Assembly: GCA_009103225.1 (NCBI GenBank)
Contig: RHPI01002973.1
Coordinates: forward strand, 1 to 64,000
Source of the DNA: Chlorokybus atmophyticus
Taxonomy: Eukaryota > Streptophyta > Chlorokybophyceae > Chlorokybales > Chlorokybaceae
Direction: 5' to 3'
Length of the DNA stretch: 64,000 nucleotides
Under the pieces are notes generated by a model that was not told the origin of the DNA, did not search any database, and worked only from the letters and a program-made list of their open reading frames with translations. Position numbers and translations under genes: made by a program. This document shows, piece by piece, positions 57,319-64,000 of this stretch (the stretch's first letter is position 1; each line of letters starts with the position of its first letter).

Positions 57319-59868
57319 GATTCATTACAATGGGTATTAAGTTGACAAACGATGTCGACAGTCACATTCATGACATAGCATTGCGCACGAGGTCTTGTGA
57401 ACGGATGTATCAAGCGTACCGGCCGATCGATGAGGGAGCTTAATGTCCACCCGGCTCGAGTCCAAACCGTAGTGCGTAGGGAAGCCCATGGCGTACAAAT
57501 CCTCCAACTCATCCAGCATGGGCTTCATAAGCGGGTTTAGACAGTCCTTGTCAGCGTCGAGTAGCTCGTCAACTGGGACAAACACCATGGGCATGATGGA
57601 AGAAGCCTGTGAGCTGACGCGCTTGCCTCCGTTGCGTACAACAACGTTGATGACAAGGCTGCTCCGCTTTGTAGTTAATGCGCAGCGGAAACCATCACTG
57701 TGCAGCATGAGCGCAATGTTGCGCGGGTCTCCAGTACACTGCTGCGCAGCCTCTTCATTGTCATAGGAGCATTCGCAATGCCATTTCTGATATCCATCCC
57801 TGTGCTGGGACATGTCAATGTCATTATTGTAGCGTCCACAATCGCATTTGTTTGGCAGAGGAATGGTCTTCGTGCAGTCCCAAAAAAAAGACAACTCTCT
57901 CCACTTGCTGCCATGCCAATCTTCCCATTGAGGCACTGGGGGCTGGTTGACTGGCACGTCGAGCCAGGTGTCTTTGTCTCGCCAAGCAGCAAGGTTGTCA
58001 TATGCAATAGAAGGTACTTGCAGCCACGGACCGAGCCCTGGACCACCTGTACACAAAGTCAATGCACTCCTTGCGCGTGCGCCCGCATTGGCCTCCGCAC
58101 GGCTGTTTCCACAAGCGCTTCACAAGCTTGTGGCGACTGTCATCTGCCTCATAGCTGTCCTCGCTGTCATAAACCCGGATGGGTAAGCATCTGGAAAGAG
58201 ATAACTGCATCTCGTGCATGCTGTATATCTCTGCGACTCTGGCATTCCGATGGAAGTAAGCAATGCATCGACAGCCGTGATGTCAGCCGGCTTGGAGGGG
58301 TTGCGCTGGCCGAGCAAGGCGTGGAGGTCATTTCGCAGCTGACTGTGGTCATAAGTAGGATCCTTGGCAAGCTGAACGACTGAATCCTCAGCAATAAAAA
58401 CAATCTTCAGCACCTTATTGATCATTGATTGCTGAGCATGAGAGTCCTCCAAGTCTGTCAGCAGTGACATGAACTTATCCAGAATCTTTTGCGTAGGTGT
58501 CTCTGAGGTTTGTTGTTGGCAAGAAATGCCTGGTTGAGGGGTATCGCATTTTGCTGAAGGCATTGGCGGTGGGTGCATACTTTTTTGCGCCGCCGTGTCC
58601 AGTCGCATGTGGGCCATGGCAGTCTCCAAGTCAATCAACTGCCAAAAGAAACGGGCAGTCAACAACTGAAGTATGGTTCACAACGTTGTGCGCATAGCAG
58701 TGGGCGAACATGACAGTCGCATGGACAGCCTCAGTGCATGTCCAACAACCGTGCGCGCTATGAGTGAGCATGAGCAACATGATTAGTGCTCACCTTGCCA
58801 TGGCACCTCAGGCAAGAGCAAATTCTCTGGGAGACTTCTTGCTGCTCGGGTTCTTCAACAGCCTCTTCGTCACTAGTCAGCGCATGCAAATTGTCAGTTG
58901 GCATGTCAACAGTCTCTTGCACGCCTGATTGTTGCCATGGTTGCTGAGAGGGGGCAGCACTGCTGGTGCCAGCCATGTTGACAGTCGGCTGTGGATCAGA
59001 CTGTCGATTGAATTGCAGCGGAGCTGTTGCGGCACTGCTGGTGCTGGCAACATCGACAGTCGGCTGTTGCCTTGGGTGAAGTGTGGCTGCCACTCCATTG
59101 GTAGTGATGCCGGCCACATGGACAGTCGGCTGTTGATTTGCGGGAGGCCTACAGAAATCCAGCAGTTAGACCATATGCGCTGGCACCATCAACTGACAGC
59201 AATACACAGCAAGGCAGCTAGTGCACGTGCAGTTCGTTGACAGTCTCCTACCATGTGAAGGACATATTACTGGTGAAGGCTGTCACAGCAACGATAGCTG
59301 GTGGCATGCACAGAAGACCGCGTGACCATTGCAGAGAAGCAAGTAAGGTCAGCAAGTTAACTTACCGCTCATGCTGCTGGCTGATCTCACCATCCAGCTG
59401 GTCGTGCGTGGCCTCAACTTCATGGGCAGGCTGTGGGTTGTCAACATCGTGCTGCACATCAGCCGCCTGCTCCGGCATGGGTAGGGAACTCTGTTGGCTG
59501 CGACGGCGGTGCCTACGACTGGTGTTCCTCTTATCGGCTGGTTGCAAGTTGATTCCCAGCTTGGTACTAATGTCCCTGGCAAACTTGACAGCTTTTTTGC
59601 TTGCCATTGATATTGCGCCAGCATTCCGCCACCAAGTACACCGCCAAGAGGCCGCCGCCGCCGCCACCAACAAGAGCGCCGCCGCCTGCTCCCTCCGCCG
59701 GCGCCACCTCACTGAGCGGTAAAACCCTACTGCACAGACCACGGTACTTTAAGCCCATGCACGTGAGTTGACAGTCGCACCATGCAAGGTGCTTGACTCT
59801 ATGGAGTAACTGCACACCGTTCGATAAGCTTGGATCGACGGTTACTAGAGGCTGCCATGAAGACTTAC

Positions 59869-59906
59869 CCTTGACAGTCGCATCATGCATGGTGCGACTG
59901 TCAAGG
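59869..59906. repeat. perfect hairpin of the TTGACAGTC motif
   Basis: Arms CCTTGACAGTCGCA and TGCGACTGTCAAGG around the loop TCATGCATGG. It stands between the transposase start and the subterminal array. Confidence 0.85.
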
Positions 59907-59929
59907 AGCTGCGCGTGCATCAGCGATGG

Positions 59930-60560
59930 TCCCAATCACTGTTCTGCGGACCAACCTAAAACCACGCATAGTCCGTACTCTCCCACACCTTCGGATCATG
60001 AAGAGCTTGGTTAAGTCAAGGACCATATACGGTCTGCAAGTATACGACAATTTGGACCAATAGCTGCCTGGTTAGCTTAAGGACCATGAATGGCCCACAA
60101 CTTGTTAGATTTTGGACCAGTAGGAGCTTGTTAAGGCGGCAGACCATGTATGGTGCGTGCTGCTTGTCTAAAATGACCGATAAGCTGAGCGTGCACCAGC
60201 AACGGTCCGCCCAATCAGTGTGGTTCGGACCAGTCCCATCGATATCATTCACCGCAACACATACGGTCCGGCATTGTTGTGGTCCAGACCACGCATGGTC
60301 CGTACACCCATTGACAGTCGCATCGGCAATATGCCTGGTCCGGCTGCAGACCGTGTATGGTCCAGTCTTTCGCGGCCAGTAGGACCGGTAATATGTCTGG
60401 TCCAGCCACGCACTACATCTGGTGCGTGACTGCGCACCAGGATTCGGGACCCCGAACGGACCATGCATGGTCCGTCCCCCGCGGACCAGGCAGTCCTGGC
60501 CCGCGGGATACGGACCATGCATGGTCCTGGGGGTCCGTGAAAGGACCATACCTGGTCCTT
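59930..60560. repeat. subterminal array of GGACCAT..ATGGTCC palindromes
   Basis: At least ten degenerate copies of GGACCATGCATGGTCC. Exact full palindromes occur near 60459 and 60510, and variants such as GGACCATATACGGTC, GACCACGCATGGTCC and GGACCATACCTGGTCC are spread over ~630 bp. They end abruptly at about 60560. Dense short inverted motifs near an end are typical of CACTA-type transposons, where they bind the element's second protein. Confidence 0.75.
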
Positions 60561-60814
60561 GAGCGTCAATCCGTGTGAATGGCATGCATCAGCACAAGCA
60601 TACACACGCTTTACACATCAAATGTGCATATGTTTGTCCTGCTATAATAGGAACGCCTATATATATGCACATCGCTGATTGCTACCATGCAACACCCTTG
60701 CGCGTTACATGCCGTGCATGTCATGCCATGCTATTGCCTAAATGCGTGTCCAGTTCATGTCCATAACAATAGAGGCGCTGCCTATGCAATTGCATCAACT
60801 TCTGGCGCACGTTT

Positions 60815-61231
60815 GTGAATGAATGCCATGCAACATGCAAGTTAACCTGTAAACTTGTTTGTCAGGTCCAGTTATGCAATTGGGAGCTTTCAACTCGTGG
60901 AATTGTTCAGCAGGCACCCATTGCGATTGCAGCTACTGTACAAACCGGTGTGTATGTGGCAGTCTCCGTGCATGAGAACACTCCCTCGCCTCCCGATGCG
61001 CCTCTTCCTACTCGCACTATCATTAACTCGGGCACCTATGGCGCTGCTGGCCTGCGCATTGTGATCGAGTGCGACAACAATATTGCTGCACGCTGGAGTG
61101 TGTTTACTGGCTCCCAAGTCCCTGCACCTGGTGCAACGCCCGGTACCAGTCTCACACCAACTTGTAATGGAGTTTTTCCTACTCGCGACCCTCCTAGTGA
61201 ACCTGGTGACTCAAGTGACTCGTCGCAATGA
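60815..61231 (+). CDS. hypothetical ORF fragment
   Basis: An open frame with IAATVQTGVYVAVSVHENTP, INSGTYGAAGLRIVIECDNN and GATPGTSLTPTCNGVFP, ending at a TGA just before a copia fragment. A CAG acceptor precedes 60867. The composition looks protein-like (not repetitive), but I recognise no family and no start is secure. It could be the last intact exon of a host gene cut by copia-7. Confidence 0.3.
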   Translation: MNECHATCKLTCKLVCQVQLCNWELSTRGIVQQAPIAIAATVQTGVYVAVSVHENTPSPPDAPLPTRTIINSGTYGAAGLRIVIECDNNIAARWSVFTGSQVPAPGATPGTSLTPTCNGVFPTRDPPSEPGDSSDSSQ

Positions 61232-61349
61232 CCATTGGTCTACACAGACTTTGTTTGCCCTGTACACTCTGGTCATCGCTGAGCTGCTCTGCTAGTAATT
61301 CTCCAAATGTGGCTGTTGCTTGTGCAGTTACTGATAACAGTGGAGTGTG

Positions 61350-61893
61350 TGCCTTTGCAGCAAAGAGAGTACTACGCTATGTTCCTGGGAGCGCAACAGT
61401 TGGCATCAAGTTTGGGAGCGGGAGCACTGAGTTGGAGGGCTACTGCGACTCGGACTTTGCTGGTGACCTCAACAGCAGGAGGTCCTCTACAGGCTACGTC
61501 TTCAAGCTGAATGGAGGCGTGGTGAGCTGGAACAGCAAGCTGCAGTCAACAACAGCAGCATCTACATCAAAGGCTGAGTACATGGCAGCGGCAGCAGCAG
61601 TAAAGGAGGCACTTTGGCTTCGCAAGCTCATGCAATAACTGGAGCACCCCATGGCGTGCATCGTCATCAACTGTGACAGCCAAGGAGCCATCAAGTTGTT
61701 GAAGCACCCTATCGCCTCGGCAAGGACAAAGCACATTGATGTCATGCATCACTTTGTGCGTGACAGAATCACACGGAGAGAGGTGGAGTTTCAGTACTGT
61801 AACACTGAAGACATGCTGGCGGACTTCATGACAAAGCCATTGACATTGCTCAAGTTTAAGACTTGTTGCGCAGGACTTGGCATCTGTGTTTAA
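61350..61893 (+). pseudogene. copia-7 RNase H
   Basis: KRVLRYVPGSATVGIKFGSG, GYCDSDFAGDLNSRRSSTGY and KAEYMAAAAAVKEALWLRKL. A TAA follows (61636), and the frame resumes with VINCDSQGAIKLLKHPIASA, VEFQYCNTEDMLADFMTKPL and a natural TAA. It is close to copia-1 and shows the undisturbed form of the site where copia-1 has its palindrome. Confidence 0.85.
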
Positions 61894-61935
61894 CAATAAA
61901 AGCAAGCGTTGAAGGTCAAGCTACTCGCATGGGAG

Positions 61936-62347
61936 TGTAGAGAGTCATATCTACATACGATCAGCATCGACCCTCCACACAGGAGTAGAAGGTCGTAAGG
62001 ATGAGCACTAGGTCCGGACTTAGCAAGATGGTGTCGTCGCACTAGACTCCAAACTCCAGACTAGAGCCTTACTAACTGCTTCGTATCTCAGCGTATACTT
62101 ACTCATATTAGGCGTGTAAGAGCTTGTTGGAAAAAAAGACAACGCAGCTTAGAGCGCGTAAAAAGGCTGAGTATAGCTTACGCAGTGCTTGCAAACGTAG
62201 ACGTTTGTGTAACTGGCTGGTATAAGAACCAGCGGACAACTTGTAATCAATGAATGTGATGTGACTTGTGTATGCTCTGCTGGCGGTAGCTCTGTCTCTG
62301 TGTGTCTATGCTTGCCTCAACTACATGTGCATGCTAGTTCTTCAACA
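61936..62347 (+). repeat. LTR-A, full copy
   Basis: Reference copy for the fragments at 19757-19896 and 45006-45432. It contains GGTATAAGAACCAG and CTTGTAATCAATG (TGTAA). Confidence 0.82.
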
Positions 62348-63165
62348 TAGGGGAGCTCGCTGTACTGATCAGATTCATTTTGCCTTGAGACACGACCAGA
62401 TCACAATCACACAGCGAGTTGTGAGGGAGCACTAGCATATACCCGCACATTGCACAAGCTGGAGACGGGCATTACTCCTGTACACAAGCATGCATATTCG
62501 TATGCACTGTGTTGAGGGTGCCTGGGAGAATCCACAGTGGCCCCTTTTTTATCAGGGGCCCGCGATAGGTGTTCATTAGGATCTCGAGTATCAGATGAGG
62601 GCAGGCCACCCAATGCATGTTCCCACGTACGCGAGGGGGGAGAGGTGGCCCCCCCTACTCAAGTTGTACAAGACGAGGTGTCTTGCGCGCACGACACCAC
62701 CATTGGATTTCAGCGCCAACCCAGATCATGGGCTCACCGCAAAAGTTGTTCCAACCTCCTGGATTGTACCGGAGTGGCACCTTCTTCCCACACCTACGGA
62801 GAGGGGTCCAGTATTGAGGAGCAGCATGCTCACTGCCTTTATACTCGGGGCGCTGGTTCATGCTGATAGGGATAACCTGACATCGGGGTTGCACCATCCC
62901 CATGCTGGCAATCAAGCCGCCGCTCGCGCCCACGCCAACCGCAGCCTCGGCTCTGCTCGGCCATGTGTAACGCTTGGGCCACGCCAGGGCATTGCTCTCG
63001 TCCGCCGCCGCCATCGTGGGCAGGCTAACTCGCATGCACAAGGCAAAGGCGTAGAGTCCAAGGCATTGATTACTGCTGGACGACCGAGATGACAAGGCCA
63101 TCACCTCAATACACCGGAGAATATGAGTCGAATCTTGTTATAAGCATCGGTCATCAAGCACCAGC
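62348..63165. other. no supported gene
   Basis: Several overlapping open frames on both strands but no domain, splice logic or repeat that I recognise. Confidence 0.4.
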
Positions 63166-63189
63166 TTATACGACAGTCATAGGCACAAC

Positions 63190-63480
63190 ATTCCCAATTG
63201 GTGCACTTAGCTTTGGGTCAACGTAGTCCCAGAACTCCTTGTATATCAGCTTCATCTTCATCTCGAAGCTCCAGCTAGCGTGACTGTTCTCTCCCAGGGG
63301 CTTGATGGTATACTTCTCCTTCTCTGCATCCGTTGTAGTTGCCATTGGATTCTCCAAGCCGCTCAACCTTCAGCAAACAGCCATAGCATGGGTGTGGGCC
63401 CATAACCTGTAGATTGGAGCTATTGCATGCAACCATGCACAGTATACAACAGACACACGCAATGGTTGAGCTTGTACTGC
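63190..63480 (-). mobile_element. copia 5' remnant: LTR-B end, primer site, gag start (copia-8)
   Basis: Minus strand: LTR-B 3' part (~63475-63408), PBS GGTTATGGGCCCACAC (63407-63392), gag from ATG 63345 (MATTTDAEKEKYTIKPLGEN; SWSFEMKMKLIYKEFWDYVD; PKLSAPIGN). Similarity to copia-2 stops at about 63193. Confidence 0.78.
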
Positions 63481-63592
63481 GTATGTTACGATAGCCCTCA
63501 GAAAAGGGCTTGAATAACAATAAATCCTAAGAAAACCTCAACATGCAAGCGCCTTTCGCTTACATGGCCTACTGAAAATGAATGAAAATGAA

Positions 63593-64000
63593 GTCTGAAG
63601 TTGCTGGAGCTGTGCTTACGGTCGTGGCATTGCTAGAGACACAAGGTGGCAAGAAGGTGAAAGCAATGCGGAGTGATCGAGGAGGGGAATACATCAACAA
63701 CGAGTTGAAGGAGTACTTCGCCAGCAAAGGCATACGCCACGAGACAACGGCACCCTACACCCCGCAGCAGAATGGAGCTGCTGAGCGTCTGAACCGGACC
63801 CTGATGGAGCGAGTACGAGCCATGCTCAACGACAATCAGCTGGAAGACAGTTTGTGGAGTGAAGCTGTCCTTACCGCCAACTATATATGCAATCGGTCAC
63901 CTGTGAATTCTGAGCAGAAGACACCGTGGGAGCTCTTCTATGGCACTGCACCAGATGTGAGTGGTATGCGTGTGTTCGGGTGCATAGCATATGCACTGGT
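63593..64000 (+). pseudogene. copia integrase fragment, continues past the window (copia-9)
   Basis: Starts mid-core with EVAGAVLTVVALLETQGGKK, then KAMRSDRGGEYINNELKEYF, NGAAERLNRTLMERVRAML and PDVSGMRVFGCIAYAL. The second Asp and the Glu of the DDE triad are present; the first Asp would lie upstream of the break. The frame is open to the window edge. Close to copia-5. Confidence 0.82.

Larger units (their letters stand above)
51943..59607 (-). pseudogene. tnp2/CACTA-like transposase gene, decayed
   Basis: Minus-strand exons: 59607-59366 (start MASKKAVKFARDISTKLG, donor GTAAGT), 59148-58794 (QPTVD-type repeats, CSCLRC), ~58640-58050 (ACTRCSYLFPDAYP; RHKLVKRLWKQPCGGQCG, one shift), ~58047-57409 (DTWLDVPVNQPP, IALMLHSDGFRCAL, LVINVVVRNGGKR, PMLDELEDLYAMG), 54286-52903 (VFLRAIVMNIAGDNPAQSEM, NGGLCGCRACCL, NGLSPLWRLWRMYKFDPCQD, MVFDTMHTLAEG) and ~52465-51943. 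The order DG..., ELE.L...G, RA...GD.PA...C..C and D..H is that of tnp2/Plavaka-type DDE transposases. An in-frame TGA at 53364 and the shift near 58180 inactivate it. A copia-derived element sits in the intron 57408-54287, and a gap lies in the last intron region. KDZ or Plavaka membership is an alternative to CACTA. Confidence 0.62.
47777..60565. mobile_element. large DNA-transposon relic (tnp2/CACTA-like), with nested LTR insertions
   Basis: Two convergent genes, a coiled-coil/proline-rich one (+, 47.97-51.54 kb) and a transposase (minus, 59.6-51.9 kb), share a dispersed TTGACAG(T/C)C motif. The right edge carries a palindromic subterminal array. The left end is missing at the copia-5 junction, so terminal inverted repeats and target duplication cannot be confirmed. 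A solo LTR and a complete gag-only element inserted later. Confidence 0.6.
61303..62347 (+). mobile_element. copia 3' fragment with LTR-A (copia-7)
   Basis: RNase H region, polypurine (GCATGGGAG) and a 412-bp LTR-A (61936-62347, TGTAGAGAG...TTCAACA). The 5' part is missing. Confidence 0.85.

Noticed and set aside
60387-60420. CACTAC as a CACTA terminal repeat end
   Set aside because: It lies inside the palindrome array, is not at the edge, and has no inverted partner at the other side.
59940-60605. Long minus-strand frame across the palindrome array
   Set aside because: It is a translation of the repeated GGACCATG word (repeating Gly-Pro-Tyr/His-like text), not a protein.

Overview
The window looks like nuclear DNA of an intron-rich eukaryote, most likely a green alga (Chlorophyta). 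Two conserved genes are split by short GT-AG introns. TGTAA, the usual chlorophyte poly(A) signal, lies just past the MAD1 stop and inside two LTR families. About two thirds of the window is LTR retrotransposon or DNA-transposon relic. The species cannot be named from sequence alone. Two runs of N (23357-23802 and 52466-52729) mark assembly gaps, both next to simple repeats.

Layout: 1-2900 has no convincing gene. A GapC-type glyceraldehyde-3-phosphate dehydrogenase occupies about 2922-4920 (+), and a complete ten-exon MAD1 spindle-checkpoint gene occupies 5930-10506 (+). A gypsy integrase scrap lies near 11.2-11.7 kb and an unrecognised 402-residue ORF lies on the minus strand at 13479-14687. 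At 15.1-16.6 kb sits a broken second copy of the MAD1 5' end, cut off by a truncated Ty3/gypsy element (16.6-19.8 kb, minus) that itself landed inside the LTR of a decayed Ty1/copia element (19.8-21.7 kb).

From 21.8 to 31.7 kb is a non-LTR block: a SET-domain fragment (minus), a tandem 419-bp tRNA-like (SINE-like) array running into the first gap, an unrecognised minus-strand gene, and a long divergently transcribed plus-strand gene ending in an RGG tail. From 32 to 47.8 kb is a graveyard of gypsy and copia pieces. These include a gypsy integrase with a C-terminal PHD finger and a small complete non-autonomous LTR element with an exact ATCTG target duplication. From 47.8 to 60.6 kb is a second non-LTR block with a decayed coiled-coil/proline-rich gene (+) converging on a tnp2/CACTA-like transposase gene (minus), and a 630-bp array of GGACCATGCATGGTCC-type palindromes on the right flank. 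This block was later hit by a solo LTR and by a very young copia-derived element carrying only an intact gag-protease ORF. More copia fragments fill 61-64 kb.

How parts relate: the two non-LTR blocks share a dispersed TTGACAG(T/C)C motif, mostly in introns and spacers. I infer they belong to one family of large multi-gene mobile elements; this is the main candidate for an undescribed system. Nonsense codons in these relics fall almost entirely at positions reachable by C-to-T transition from CAG, CAA, CGA or TGG, which suggests methylation-linked decay.
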